This document shows positions 46,506-57,812 of a DNA stretch of 64,000 nt, piece after piece. The first letter of the stretch is position 1. Each line of letters starts with the position of its first letter. A model generated the notes under the pieces. That model did not search any database. It was given only the letters and a program-made list of their open reading frames with translations, and was not told where the DNA came from. The stretch is from Sinimarinibacterium sp. NLF-5-8 (GTDB lineage: Bacteria; Pseudomonadota; Gammaproteobacteria; Nevskiales; Nevskiaceae), in contig NZ_CP048030.1 in NCBI RefSeq assembly GCF_010092425.1, forward strand, positions 1,116,001 through 1,180,000, written 5' to 3'. The position numbers and the translations under genes were made by a program.

Positions 46506-47194
46506 TCGCAGCACTGCGACGTCATGCGGCGCTGCTTTTCGGCAGTGCCGCATTTTTTTGGGCATCCCTTTTATCGGTCAGCGCCTGCGCGCAAAGCCTT
46601 CCCGCACAAGCCAATCTGCCCTCGGGCGAGTTTGATTACTGGCTGCTGGCGCTGTCCTGGTCTCCTCAGTTTTGTCGCAGCAACCCCAGCAACAGCCAAT
46701 GCAAGTTGCCGCTGGGCTTTGTCGTTCACGGCCTGTGGCCCCAATACGAACGCAGTCATCCGGCTTATTGCGGCCCGCGCCAATCGGTTCCGGCTGATCT
46801 GGCCAAACGCATGCTGCCGCTGATGCCCGGTAGCGATCTGATCAACGCCCAATGGCGCAAGCACGGCACCTGCAGCGGCCTGCCGATGGAAGATTATTTC
46901 CAGAGTGTCGAGCGGATCTGGCGCAAGCTGCTGATTCCTGCCCCCTACCAGCAGCCAGAGCAAATGCTGAAAACGAACGTGCGCGCGTTCAAGGCCGCCT
47001 GGCGTCAGGCCAACCCGCAATTCAAGCCCGACCGCCTGGTCATGCAATGCAACGGCCGTTACCTGCGCGAAGTACGGTTATGCTTGGACAAAGACTTTAA
47101 TGCCCGCGCCTGCGGCAGCGATGTGGTCGATGCCTGCAGTGCCAACACTATTTACCTGCGCCCAACTCGGGAAAATATTCGTAACTCACGGTAA
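46475..47194 (+). CDS. RNase T2-family protein with substituted catalytic acid
   Basis: The 239-residue secreted protein has a long N-region and signal ([20 protein letters not shown]), then the two conserved active-site boxes of RNase T2: VHGLWPQY (H85) and [11 protein letters not shown] (K129, H130). In well-known members the second box reads HEWxKHGTC, so the Glu position here is Gln and the first His is Ala; activity may be altered. Cysteines likely form disulfides. Its start overlaps the ppsA 3' end by 31 bases in another frame, and GTG or CTG starts further in are possible. Confidence 0.8.
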   Translation: MVVPGRSKSLIAALRRHAALLFGSAAFFWASLLSVSACAQSLPAQANLPSGEFDYWLLALSWSPQFCRSNPSNSQCKLPLGFVVHGLWPQYERSHPAYCGPRQSVPADLAKRMLPLMPGSDLINAQWRKHGTCSGLPMEDYFQSVERIWRKLLIPAPYQQPEQMLKTNVRAFKAAWRQANPQFKPDRLVMQCNGRYLREVRLCLDKDFNARACGSDVVDACSANTIYLRPTRENIRNSR

Positions 47195-47224
47195 ACATTG
47201 GCTTTTAAAATAAATGTGCAAAAA

Positions 47225-47284
47225 ATCCAAAAAAAGTATTCCATTCCCGCACAGTTTGGTTATAATGCGCGCCCCTAGCGTCGT
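47225..47284 (+). promoter_or_regulatory. Promoter of the tRNA-Ala/tRNA-Glu unit
   Basis: A perfect -10 box, TATAAT, lies about 20 bases before the tRNA-Ala start, followed by a GC-rich discriminator (GCGCGCCCC) like that of stringently controlled stable-RNA promoters. The -35 box is weak (about TATTCC, 17 bases upstream). The preceding A-rich stretch could act as an UP element. Confidence 0.6.
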
Positions 47285-47360
47285 GGGGCTATAGCTCAGC
47301 TGGGAGAGCGCCTGCATGGCATGCAGGAGGTCATCGGTTCGATCCCGATTAGCTCCACCA
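47285..47360 (+). tRNA. tRNA-Ala (anticodon GGC)
   Basis: The 76-base sequence folds as a full cloverleaf: acceptor GGGGCTA/TAGCTCC, D arm GCTC...GAGC, anticodon arm CCTGC-ATGGCAT-GCAGG with anticodon GGC, and T arm with GGTTCGATCCC. The 3' CCA is encoded. Confidence 0.97.
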
Positions 47361-47424
47361 AATTTTTATTGATTGTTCGATCTGCGCAAGGGCTTGATCG
47401 TCAACAATCACACCGTTGCCTAGT

Positions 47425-47500
47425 GTCCCCATCGTCTAGAGGCCTAGGACATCGCCCTTTCACGGCGGTAACCGGGGTTCGAATCCCCGTGGGGACGCCA
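47425..47500 (+). tRNA. tRNA-Glu (anticodon TTC)
   Basis: The cloverleaf has acceptor GTCCCCA paired with TGGGGAC, anticodon loop CTTTCAC with anticodon TTC, T loop GGTTCGAATCC and an encoded CCA end. It lies 64 bases after tRNA-Ala and is probably part of the same transcript. Confidence 0.97.
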
Positions 47501-47510
47501 TTATGGCAAC

Positions 47511-47538
47511 GGTCGCTGCAAGAGAGCAGCCGCTTTTT
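47511..47538 (+). terminator. Possible terminator of the tRNA transcript
   Basis: GCTGC (47515-47519) pairs with GCAGC (47526-47530) over a six-base loop, and a run of five T follows from 47534. The stem is short, so efficiency is uncertain. The remaining gap to 47654 shows no gene. Confidence 0.5.
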
Positions 47539-47654
47539 ACCGGCATGATCAAAACCGTTGGATTCAACGGATTCTGATCGTGCCTTTTTGCGTTTTGGCG
47601 CAATTCAACCCTGAGCTTGCTTCAAAACCCTGAACTTTTACTGTTTCTTGATTT

Positions 47655-48206
47655 TCAGCGTTTTGCGGATGAGTACGGCGGATGCAGCTTGCGCCACTTC
47701 CACGGCTCGATCGGCTCGGCCTGACGCCACAGCCCGCGCCGGCCTGTTCGCGCGCGCTGCATCCGCTGCCGGCAAGCGCGCGAGGGGCGCTGCCCACACC
47801 ATGCCAGCCCTTCCGAGACCAGCTGCAATGACACCGATGCATCGCCTATGAAAATATCGCCTATGGCACGGCCATAACGATCCTTCGCATAGGTTTCAAC
47901 ATGCAGCCGCCGCCCCTGGATCAAGCGTTTCAGCGCGCGGGTGGCTTCACTGCCGTAAGGCTGTCCCTGCTCTGGCGCATCAATACTTGCCAACCGCAAT
48001 TTGAACGGCTTGCCTCGCCCACAACGCAGGCTGACAGTGTCACCATCATGCACACGCAGCACGCTCGGTGACTGACAGACATGGGCAGCTCTGGCAGCCG
48101 ATGCCGCTGTTCCAAGGCTGCCCATGACCACCGCCACGCACAGCAAAAACCCCGCAAGGCAGCGGGGTTTTTGTGGACTGCGGCAGCGTGTTGGCAACAC
48201 GCCCAT
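47655..48206 (-). CDS. Secreted staphylococcal-nuclease-like (thermonuclease) protein
   Basis: The 183-residue product has the SNase OB-fold motifs: VLRVHDGDTVSLRCG, LRLASIDAPEQGQPYGSEA with an Arg and the catalytic Glu region, and YAKDRYGRAIGDIFIG with the second Arg. A hydrophobic stretch LAGFLLCVAVVMGSLGTAASAARA predicts export. The ATG at 48206 overlaps the clpX stop region by one base, but the clpX terminator hairpin (48145-48172) falls inside this leader; a later ATG at 48125 lies beyond it and would shorten the signal. Extra Cys residues suggest disulfides outside the cytoplasm. Confidence 0.8.
   Translation of the reverse strand: MGVLPTRCRSPQKPRCLAGFLLCVAVVMGSLGTAASAARAAHVCQSPSVLRVHDGDTVSLRCGRGKPFKLRLASIDAPEQGQPYGSEATRALKRLIQGRRLHVETYAKDRYGRAIGDIFIGDASVSLQLVSEGLAWCGQRPSRACRQRMQRARTGRRGLWRQAEPIEPWKWRKLHPPYSSAKR
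48145..48172. terminator. Bidirectional terminator after clpX, inside the nuclease leader
   Basis: CCCCGC (48150-48155) pairs with GCGGGG (48162-48167) over AAGGCA, flanked by five A on the left and five T on the right, so it can end transcription both ways. It follows the clpX stop by about 35 bases. Translation of the nuclease signal peptide runs through it. Confidence 0.75.
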
Positions 48207-49483
48207 CACGCCGCACTGCTTTTGGCAACAGGGGGCGCTTCGTTGCTTTCATAGACGATGAAAGGCTTGGCCTCGCCGCGCACCACGGCATCATCAACCA
48301 CGACCTTGCTGACGTTTTGCATCGACGGCAGGTCATACATCACATCCATCAGGATGTTTTCCATGATCGTGCGCAATCCGCGCGCGCCGGTTTTGCGCTC
48401 GCGCGCGCGCTTGGCAATGGCCAGCAGGGCTTCTTCGCGGAACTCCAGCTGTACGCCTTCCATGCCAAACAGCTTGGCGTATTGTTTGACCAGCGCATTT
48501 TTCGGTTCTTTGAGAATCGAGATCAACGCTTCTTCGTCCAGCTCATCCAGCACCGCCGTCACCGGCAGGCGGCCAATGAATTCGGGAATCAGCCCAAAAC
48601 GCACCAGATCGTCTGGCTCCACCTTGGCCAGCAGCTCCGCAGTGAATTGGCTGTCATTCAATGACTTCACTTCTGCCGCGAACCCAATCCCCGCGTGCTC
48701 GGAACGGCGCTGGATGATTTTATCGAGCCCGGCAAAAGCCCCCCCGCAAATGAACAGGATATTGGCGGTATTGACCTGCAACATATCCTGCTGCGGATGC
48801 TTGCGCCCGCCTTGCGGCGGCACGCTGGCAAGCGTGCCTTCGATCAGCTTGAGCAACGCCTGCTGAACCCCCTCACCGGAGACATCGCGGGTGATGCTGG
48901 CGCCTTCGGACTTGCGCGTGATCTTGTCGATCTCGTCGATGTAAATAATCCCGTTTTGCGCTTTCTCAACATCGTAATCGCACTTTTGCAGCAACCGCGC
49001 GATGATGTTTTCAACATCCTCGCCCACATATCCGGCTTCGGTGAGGGTCGTCGCATCGGCGATGGCAAACGGCACATCCAGCAACCGCGCCAGGGTTTCT
49101 GCCAACAGGGTCTTGCCGGAGCCAGTGGGGCCAATCAGCAGGATATTGGATTTGGCAATCTCGACACCGTCGGCAGCCCCCTGCAAAGACAGGCGCTTGT
49201 AGTGGTTGTACACCGCAACCGACAGGATCTTCTTGGCCCGCTCCTGACCCACGACATACTCATCGAGTACCGCACGGATTTCCTGCGGCTTGGGCAAGCC
49301 CTTGCCTTGCGGCTTGGCACTGACCTCCTCACGGATGATGTCGTTGCACAGTTCGACACATTCGTCGCAGATATACACCGAAGGACCGGCGATCAACTTG
49401 CGAACTTCATGCTCACTCTTGCCGCAGAACGAGCAATACAACACTCGGCCACCATGGGAGCCGCTACGCGTCTCGCTGCTCAT
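48206..49483 (-). CDS. clpX: ATP-dependent Clp protease ATP-binding subunit ClpX
   Basis: The 425-residue AAA+ unfoldase has the N-terminal zinc-binding domain ([13 protein letters not shown]...[10 protein letters not shown]), Walker A GPTGSGKT, Walker [11 protein letters not shown], the pore loop in the [12 protein letters not shown] region, the IGF-like tripeptide segment for ClpP docking after the [10 protein letters not shown] sequence, and sensor 2 [13 protein letters not shown]. It feeds substrates to ClpP, encoded 141 bases upstream. GAGGG stands before its ATG. Confidence 0.97.
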   Translation of the reverse strand: MSSETRSGSHGGRVLYCSFCGKSEHEVRKLIAGPSVYICDECVELCNDIIREEVSAKPQGKGLPKPQEIRAVLDEYVVGQERAKKILSVAVYNHYKRLSLQGAADGVEIAKSNILLIGPTGSGKTLLAETLARLLDVPFAIADATTLTEAGYVGEDVENIIARLLQKCDYDVEKAQNGIIYIDEIDKITRKSEGASITRDVSGEGVQQALLKLIEGTLASVPPQGGRKHPQQDMLQVNTANILFICGGAFAGLDKIIQRRSEHAGIGFAAEVKSLNDSQFTAELLAKVEPDDLVRFGLIPEFIGRLPVTAVLDELDEEALISILKEPKNALVKQYAKLFGMEGVQLEFREEALLAIAKRARERKTGARGLRTIMENILMDVMYDLPSMQNVSKVVVDDAVVRGEAKPFIVYESNEAPPVAKSSAA

Positions 49484-49624
49484 TTCACATCCCTCTTTGC
49501 CGTCAGCGACAGACTGCGCAGGCAGAAAACCCGTCGCCGATCGCTGATGACGTGCCCGCAGGCCGTCTGTAGGGGCAACCGTGTTGCCGAATTAACCATC
49601 AATGACCTGCCCATCACGCACATG

Positions 49625-50245
49625 TCATCCCAGCGCGTCACCGCGCTTGACGACGATATGATCGACCAGACCATAGGCCTTGGCTTCCTCTGCATTCATG
49701 AAGTAATCGCGCTCCACATCGCGGGCCACCTTGTCCAGTGGCTGACCGGTGTGTTCGGCCATCATGCCGTTGAGCCGCTCGCGCAGATACAGGATCTCGC
49801 GCGCCTGGATCTCGATATCGCTGGCCTGCCCCTGCGCGCCACCCGACGGCTGGTGAATCATCACCCGCGCGTTTGGCAAGATGAACCGCTTGCCCCGGGT
49901 GCCTGCCGACAGCAGAAACGCGCCCATGCTGGCCGCCTGTCCCACACACATGGTGCTGACATCCGGCTTGATGAAACGCATCGTGTCGTAGATCGACAGC
50001 CCGGACGTGATCACGCCGCCCGGCGAGTTGATATACAGATGAATATCCTTGTCCGGATTTTCCGACTCCAGGAACAGCAACTGCGCCACGACCAGATTGG
50101 CCATGTAATCGTCGATCCCCCCGACGATGAAGATGATCCGTTCCTTGAGCAGGCGCGAATAGATATCGAACGCCCGCTCACCGCGGGCGGTTTGTTCCAC
50201 TACCATCGGCACCAGATGCTGGGCGCGAGTCAGAAAATCACTCAT
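49625..50245 (-). CDS. clpP: ATP-dependent Clp protease proteolytic subunit ClpP
   Basis: The 206-residue serine protease has the catalytic Ser in [14 protein letters not shown] and His in [18 protein letters not shown], with the Asp in [13 protein letters not shown]. The N-terminus ([23 protein letters not shown]) is that of typical ClpP. The ATG at 50245 is preferred over a TTG one codon earlier. The order tig-clpP-clpX is the standard one. Confidence 0.97.
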   Translation of the reverse strand: MSDFLTRAQHLVPMVVEQTARGERAFDIYSRLLKERIIFIVGGIDDYMANLVVAQLLFLESENPDKDIHLYINSPGGVITSGLSIYDTMRFIKPDVSTMCVGQAASMGAFLLSAGTRGKRFILPNARVMIHQPSGGAQGQASDIEIQAREILYLRERLNGMMAEHTGQPLDKVARDVERDYFMNAEEAKAYGLVDHIVVKRGDALG

Positions 50246-50287
50246 CAAAGGCTTCCCAATGCGTTTATCGAAGACGGGTCAACAGTA

Positions 50288-50317
50288 TGGGGCTGGTCAT
50301 CAGAAATGCCAGCCCCA
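50288..50317. other. Perfect 9-bp hairpin between tig and clpP
   Basis: TGGGGCTGG (50288-50296) pairs with CCAGCCCCA (50309-50317) over a 12-base loop. It lies 20 bases beyond the tig stop but no T run follows on the minus strand, so it is not a canonical terminator. It might be a processing or mRNA-stability element that separates tig from clpP levels. Confidence 0.5.
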
Positions 50318-50337
50318 CCGCGCATGCCGCTGGTGCC

Positions 50338-51666
50338 TCAAGCCTGTGCCGCAGCCCGCTGCGTGTTGAGCAGCTCTTCGAGGGTCAGCGATTTTTCCGT
50401 GACCTTGGCTGCGGCAACCAGCAGTTCGACCACCTGATCTTCAACCACCATGGCCGCCAGTCCCTGCATCATGTCGGGACGCGAGCGGTAATAAGCCCTG
50501 ACCTGTTCCGGCTCTTCATAATCGGCTGCAATGTTGCCCAGCGCCTGTTCGACCCGTTCCGCATCCGGCTTGATCTGCTTGCTGCTGATGACTTCATTGA
50601 TCAGCAACCCGAGGCTGACGCGGCGCTTGGCGTTTTCGGTAAACATCTCGTCCGGAAACATGCCCTGCATCCGTTCCTGATCCTGTTCGCGCAGCCCCAT
50701 GCGTGCAGCGGCTTCCTGCCGCAACCGTGCGATTTCCTGGGTCACCAGTGCCTGCGGCACTTCATGTGGATTGGCGTCCAGCAACTGGTTCAGCGCCTGT
50801 TCCTTCAGCCGCGCCTGAATGCCCTTGTCGCGTTCTTTTTCAAGCGCCGCCTTGCATTTTTCACGCAGCCCGGCTTCGCCAGCGGCCTCATCGGCGTTAT
50901 GCGCCTTGAGAAACTCCGCGTCGATCTGCGGCAGGCTTGCAGCCTCCACCTTCTTCAGCGTCACTTCGAACTGAGCGGTTTTGCCCTTGAGGTTTTCGGC
51001 GCGATAGTCTTCGGGAAACGCCACATCCACGGTAAAGCTGTCACCGGCGCTGTGTCCCACCACGCCGTTTTCCAGATCGGGCAGGAACTGGCTGGCGCCA
51101 ATTTCAAAGGTCACATCCTTGCCTTCGCCTCCGGGGAAGGCTTCGCCTTCGAGACGCCCCAGAAAATCGATCGTCACCCGATCACCGCTGGCCGCTGCGC
51201 GCTCAGCATCACTGAAAGTGCGACGCGCCTTGCGCAGGTTTTCGATCAGGCGATCGACATCCGCCTCGCTGACCTCAACCACCGGCTTTTCAATGGTCAA
51301 CGTATCCAGCGCCTGCAGTGCGATTTCGGGATACACCTCAAAATCGGCCACATACTCAAGCACATCCCCGAGCTTTTCGGCGGTCACGTCGATCTTCGGC
51401 TGCCCGGCCGGATTCACCCCCGCCTGGCTGATGGCCTCCGGGTAGGTTTGCTGAATCAGATCCGAAACGGCATCAAAGCGCGCAGAGTCACCAAACTGCT
51501 GCTCGATCACCTTGCGCGGTGCCTTGCCCGGGCGAAAACCCGGCAACTTGGCGCGGCTGGCATAGCGCTTGAGGCGATCTTCAACGGCACGCGTCACACG
51601 GTCGGCGGGCACTCGCACACGCATTTGGCGACGCAGGCCGCCGGGCGCTTCAACATTGACTTCCAT
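50338..51666 (-). CDS. tig: Trigger factor (ribosome-associated chaperone)
   Basis: The 442-residue protein has the N-terminal ribosome-binding domain with a GFRPGKAPRKVIEQQFG signature, the FKBP-type prolyl-isomerase domain (GDRVTIDFLGRLEGEAFPGG...ASQFLPDLENGVVG, about residues 158-210), and the long C-terminal helical arms. It acts on nascent chains leaving the ribosome. It is first in tig-clpP-clpX; a tRNA-Leu gene ends 51 bases upstream on the same strand. Confidence 0.97.
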   Translation of the reverse strand: MEVNVEAPGGLRRQMRVRVPADRVTRAVEDRLKRYASRAKLPGFRPGKAPRKVIEQQFGDSARFDAVSDLIQQTYPEAISQAGVNPAGQPKIDVTAEKLGDVLEYVADFEVYPEIALQALDTLTIEKPVVEVSEADVDRLIENLRKARRTFSDAERAAASGDRVTIDFLGRLEGEAFPGGEGKDVTFEIGASQFLPDLENGVVGHSAGDSFTVDVAFPEDYRAENLKGKTAQFEVTLKKVEAASLPQIDAEFLKAHNADEAAGEAGLREKCKAALEKERDKGIQARLKEQALNQLLDANPHEVPQALVTQEIARLRQEAAARMGLREQDQERMQGMFPDEMFTENAKRRVSLGLLINEVISSKQIKPDAERVEQALGNIAADYEEPEQVRAYYRSRPDMMQGLAAMVVEDQVVELLVAAAKVTEKSLTLEELLNTQRAAAQA

Positions 51667-51717
51667 ATTCTTAACTCAGGTGTGGTCTTTTATTACGGTC
51701 TTCGGCGAATGCCGGCC

Positions 51718-51802
51718 TGGTGCGAAAGGAGAGACTCGAACTCTCACGCCGTGAGGCGCTGGAACCTAAATCCAGTGCGTCTACCAATTCCGCCACTCTC
51801 GC
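51718..51802 (-). tRNA. tRNA-Leu (anticodon TAG)
   Basis: The 85-base gene has a long variable arm (GCCTCACGGCGTGAG region), D arm TGGCGGAATTGGTAGACG typical of Leu tRNAs, anticodon loop TTTAGGT with TAG, acceptor GCGAGAG/CTTTCGC with one G-T pair and an encoded CCA. It is upstream of tig as in Pseudomonas. Confidence 0.96.
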
Positions 51803-51969
51803 TTCAAGCCGCTCAGTATAGCAGCGATGCCGAGCGACAAAACCCCTGATCGATCCTCCAATCGACCTCCAAATCATCGGTGTCAAGCCACCTTCGCCGC
51901 AGGGGGCGACTGCACCCGAACCTGCGATCCGCTACGCTCACCGTCCCTTGTTCTGGTCTGACTTTCTGC

Positions 51970-52989
51970 ATGTGCGTAGATATCGGCTGGCGCGCACGCG
52001 CGCTGCTGGCCCTGCTGATCCTGCTGGTGGCCGCGGGCATTGCCCTGAGCATCGGCGCCGTCACGATCACCCCGGCACGCTGGTGGGCGGCGTGGCAGCA
52101 GCACGAGCCTTTTTCCGCAGTTGAGCACACGGTGCTCTGGCAGATTCGCCTGCCCCGCATTGGTCTGGCCTTGCTGATCGGCGCGGCACTGGCCACGGCG
52201 GGCGCCGCCATGCAGGGGTTGATGCGCAACCCCCTGGCCGAGCCGGGGCTGGTCGGCATCTCCTCCGGCGCCGCATTGGCCGCTGCTGCGTTCATGGTGA
52301 TGGGCGCGCGCGCGCTGCCGCCGTGGCTCGGTCTGCCCTTGGCGAGCTTCGTCGGCGCCGCCGTGGCAGCGGCGCTGGTGTTTCGCCTGAGCCTGAGCGA
52401 CGGTCACACCCGGGTGGCCACCCTGCTGCTGGCAGGACTGGCACTCAACGCCATCGCCGGTGCCGGCATTGGCCTTTTGGCCTATCTGGCCAACGACTTC
52501 GCCCTGCGCGCGGTGACGCTGTGGATGTTTGGCTCGCTGGCGCGCGCGGGCAGCGGCGAGCTGCTCATCTGCGCGCCGTTGCTGCTGCTGGCGATTTACG
52601 CACTGTGCCGCGACGCGCGCGCGCTCAACGCCCTGCTGCTGGGCGAGGCCGAAGCCCAGCATCTGGGCGTGGATGTGGAGCGCCTCAAACGCCGGATCAG
52701 CTTCTGGATCGTGCTGGCCGCCGGGATCAGCGTGGCGCTGGCGGGGATTATCGGTTTTATCGGTCTGATCGTGCCGCACCTGGTGCGTTTGTGTGTGGGC
52801 CCCGATCACCGGCGGCTGTTGCCGCTCAGCGCCTGGGGCGGCGCCGTGCTGTTATTGCTCGCCGATACGCTGGCGCGCACCTTGTGGCTGCCCGCCGAGC
52901 TGCCGATCGGCATTCTCACCGCCCTTGTCGGCGGCCCTTTTTTTCTGGGACTTTTACTGCGCTACCGCAACGCCCCGGAGCTGGCATGA
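51970..52989 (+). CDS. FecCD-family ABC transporter permease
   Basis: The 339-residue membrane protein has about ten hydrophobic helices and the FecCD/BtuC signatures: WQIRLPRIGLALLIGAALA, GAAMQGLMRNPLAEPGLVGISSGAALAAA, and the cytoplasmic coupling region FIGLIVPHLVRLCVGPDHR. Such permeases import iron-siderophores, heme or cobalamin. The ATG at 51970 follows the divergent region with tRNA-Leu. Its stop overlaps the ATPase start. No substrate-binding protein or receptor gene is in view. Confidence 0.9.
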   Translation: MCVDIGWRARALLALLILLVAAGIALSIGAVTITPARWWAAWQQHEPFSAVEHTVLWQIRLPRIGLALLIGAALATAGAAMQGLMRNPLAEPGLVGISSGAALAAAAFMVMGARALPPWLGLPLASFVGAAVAAALVFRLSLSDGHTRVATLLLAGLALNAIAGAGIGLLAYLANDFALRAVTLWMFGSLARAGSGELLICAPLLLLAIYALCRDARALNALLLGEAEAQHLGVDVERLKRRISFWIVLAAGISVALAGIIGFIGLIVPHLVRLCVGPDHRRLLPLSAWGGAVLLLLADTLARTLWLPAELPIGILTALVGGPFFLGLLLRYRNAPELA

Positions 52990-53747
52990 AAGCACTCAAC
53001 CTGAGTTTTGCCACGCGCGCGCGCCACCTGTTGCACAACGTTGATCTGCACGCCGAAGCGGGGCAACTGCACGCCATTCTCGGCCCCAACGGCGCAGGCA
53101 AATCCACCCTGCTCAAGGTATTGGCGGGCGATCTTGCGCCCACCAGCGGCACAGTCACGCTGGGCGCGCGCGCGCTGGACGAATGGTCGTGCGCCCAGCG
53201 TGCGCATTTACGCGCGATGCTGCCCCAGCAGCACAGCCTGAACTTTGCCTTCAGCGCGCGCCAAGTCGTTGCACTGGGACGGCTGGTGACCGGCGCGGAC
53301 GACGACGTGATCGAAGCCGCACTGGCGATGGCCGGTTGCACCCAACTGGCCGCGCGTCGCTACACCGAGCTGTCGGGCGGCGAACGCGCGCGCGTGCAAC
53401 TGGCACGCACCATGGCGCAGATCTGGCGCCCCACCCCACTGGGCGCGCGCGCGCTGCTGCTGGATGAGCCCACCGCCAATCTGGATCTGGCCTGGCAACA
53501 CCACAGCCTGCGCGCGGTACGCACATTCGCCCGCAGCGGCGTGGCCTGCGTCGTCGTCCTGCACGACCCCAATCTGGTACTCGCCTATGCCGATCAGGTC
53601 ACCCTGCTCGATCAGGGGCGGGTTGTTGCACAAGGCCGCCCGCGCAGCGTCCTCACGGCGCACAACCTGAGCACGGTGTACCAACTTGACGTGCGCCTGA
53701 TCGAAATCGACGGCACCCCGTGGATGACCCCCTTGATTACGCCGTAA
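52986..53747 (+). CDS. ABC transporter ATP-binding protein (heme/siderophore/cobalamin type)
   Basis: The 253-residue ATPase has Walker [10 protein letters not shown] (about 34-42), the Q loop [10 protein letters not shown], the signature [18 protein letters not shown], Walker [14 protein letters not shown] and the H loop VLHDPNL. The insert [19 protein letters not shown] resembles HmuV-type heme ATPases. ATGA overlap with the permease gene shows a shared operon. The copA start lies 20 bases downstream of its stop, so copper export may be co-transcribed. Confidence 0.9.
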   Translation: MKALNLSFATRARHLLHNVDLHAEAGQLHAILGPNGAGKSTLLKVLAGDLAPTSGTVTLGARALDEWSCAQRAHLRAMLPQQHSLNFAFSARQVVALGRLVTGADDDVIEAALAMAGCTQLAARRYTELSGGERARVQLARTMAQIWRPTPLGARALLLDEPTANLDLAWQHHSLRAVRTFARSGVACVVVLHDPNLVLAYADQVTLLDQGRVVAQGRPRSVLTAHNLSTVYQLDVRLIEIDGTPWMTPLITP

Positions 53748-53767
53748 CTGCACAGACCTTGAATGGC

Positions 53768-56221
<2,454 letters not shown>

Positions 56222-56224
56222 GCC

Positions 56225-56425
56225 TCACGCCGCGCGCGGCGGAAAACCAGCCTCGGTCAGCGCGGCGATCACCTGTTCGCGCGCGGCCTGGGTTTGGAGA
56301 GTGACGCGCTTGGTTTCAACATCGGCCTGTACGCGCGCGCTGGCATCCAGCGTTTGCACGGTTTTGGTCACTGCGCGCACGCAGCCGCCACAGGTCATGT
56401 CATCTAAAAATAGTTCCAGATTCAT
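56225..56425 (-). CDS. copZ: CopZ-like heavy-metal chaperone
   Basis: The 66-residue protein is a single HMA domain with the metal-binding pair in DDMTCGGCVRAVTK, near the size of CopZ copper chaperones. An AGGAG site precedes its ATG. Convergent orientation to copA, ending 3 bases from the copA stop, is unusual for a partner but suggests a shared role in copper handling. Confidence 0.88.
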   Translation of the reverse strand: MNLELFLDDMTCGGCVRAVTKTVQTLDASARVQADVETKRVTLQTQAAREQVIAALTEAGFPPRAA

Positions 56426-56466
56426 GGGTTTCAACTCCTGATCCCAATATTGACCCAAATCGTGAC

Positions 56467-57186
56467 TCAAACCCGTTCACGGGTGACTTGTCCCTCATCC
56501 ACGCACAGATATTCCATGTGATCGGCATGCCAGTCGGCCAGAACAAAGCGTGTGCGCGCGCGATTTTCAACGTGGTGAACATGCGTATCGGGACGATGGG
56601 TATGACCGTGAATGATCCAGTCGGCGTCGGCGCGCGCAAAGGCCGCGCCGATGGCGTCCGGGTTCACATCCATGATCGCGGCGCTGTGCTGCTGCTTGAT
56701 GCGACCACTTTGCTGGCGCAGACCGCCTGCGATTTTGATTCGCAGACGTTTGGGCAGGTGCAAAAAAAACCACTGCGCCCACTTGTTATGGGCAAAACGG
56801 CGCCAGCGTTGATACCCGGTGTCATCGGTACACCAGGCATCGCCGTGCGAAATCAGCACGCGCTGACCGTCGAGCGCAATCAGGGCAGGATCTTTGAGAA
56901 TCGAAGCCCCACTGGCGCGCTCAAACGCAGGCCCCAGCAAAAAATCACGATTGCCACATTGCACATACACCTCCACGCCATGCCCGGAGAGCGCGCGCAA
57001 AGCGTGGATTTCTGCTGCATAAACACCCACGCCAACATCATCACCGACCCAATATTCAAAAATATCGCCGAGCAGATACACGCTGTCGGCCGCGCGCGCC
57101 GGGCCGGCGCAAAAACGCACAAAGCCCTCGCGCAGTGGCGAGGGCTTGTTGGCCAGGTGCAAATCTGCCAGAAACAGTGCGGTCAT
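56467..57186 (-). CDS. lpxH: UDP-2,3-diacylglucosamine diphosphatase
   Basis: This 239-residue metallophosphoesterase makes lipid X in lipid A synthesis. Metal motifs are complete: LFLADLHL, YLLGDIFEYWVGDD, CGNRDFLLG, LISHGDAWCTDD and IIHGHTHRPDTH. Length is normal for LpxH. It starts 13 bases after the cyclophilin gene, an arrangement seen widely in gammaproteobacteria. Confidence 0.95.
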   Translation of the reverse strand: MTALFLADLHLANKPSPLREGFVRFCAGPARAADSVYLLGDIFEYWVGDDVGVGVYAAEIHALRALSGHGVEVYVQCGNRDFLLGPAFERASGASILKDPALIALDGQRVLISHGDAWCTDDTGYQRWRRFAHNKWAQWFFLHLPKRLRIKIAGGLRQQSGRIKQQHSAAIMDVNPDAIGAAFARADADWIIHGHTHRPDTHVHHVENRARTRFVLADWHADHMEYLCVDEGQVTRERV

Positions 57187-57199
57187 CTACCGCCGCGCC

Positions 57200-57760
57200 T
57201 CATTTGATGACGGTGGCGTGTTCAATCACCACTTGCTTGACCGGCATGTCGCGGCCAAACGGGCGACCGCCTGCGGTCGGTGCGGTGGCGATCTTGTCCA
57301 CCACGTCCATGCCATCAACGACTTTGCCAAATACGGCATAACCCCAGCCGTCCTGGCCGGGATAGTCCAAAAAGCTGTTGTTGCCGTGGTTGATGAAAAA
57401 CTGCGAGCTGGCCGAGTGTGGGTCACCGGTGCGCGCCATGGCGATGCTGCCGCGCACGTTCTTCAGGCCGTTTTTGGCTTCGTTTTCAATCGGCGCGCGG
57501 GTGTCGCGCTGGACGTAGTTTTTGTCGTAACCGCCGCCCTGGATCATGAAGCCTTCGATCACCCGATGAAAGACCAGGCCGTCATAGTGTTTGTCGTTGA
57601 CATACTGGACAAAATTGGCAGTGGTCTTGGGCGCCTTGTCGGCATCCAGTTCCAGCGTGATGTTGCCTTCGGTGGTTTGCAGCAGCACGCGTACAGGGTC
57701 GGCAGCTTGGGCAGCGGTCATGGTCAGTCCTAGAAAAAGAGAAGCAAGAAAGGCTTTCAT
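57200..57760 (-). CDS. ppiA: Periplasmic peptidyl-prolyl cis-trans isomerase (cyclophilin)
   Basis: The 186-residue product has a signal peptide (MKAFLASLFLGLTMTAAQA) and the cyclophilin core: VFHRVIEGFMIQGGGYD with catalytic Arg, SIAMARTGDPHSASSQFFIN with the Met and Gln, and GYAVFGKVVDGMDVVDKI. It helps fold exported proteins. It lies directly upstream of lpxH. Confidence 0.93.
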   Translation of the reverse strand: MKAFLASLFLGLTMTAAQAADPVRVLLQTTEGNITLELDADKAPKTTANFVQYVNDKHYDGLVFHRVIEGFMIQGGGYDKNYVQRDTRAPIENEAKNGLKNVRGSIAMARTGDPHSASSQFFINHGNNSFLDYPGQDGWGYAVFGKVVDGMDVVDKIATAPTAGGRPFGRDMPVKQVVIEHATVIK

Positions 57761-57812
57761 GGGGTTGGTCTATCCAGTTTAAAGGGTTGAGGGTACAAAT
57801 CGTGTGCGCAGC

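Noticed and set aside
47285-47500. tRNA pair as an integration site for a mobile island
   Set aside because: No integrase, no direct repeat of the tRNA 3' ends, and ordinary genes on both sides.
48695-50437. Rightward open frame of 580 codons opposite clpX, clpP and part of tig
   Set aside because: It spans several strongly conserved genes on the other strand and shows no recognisable motif.
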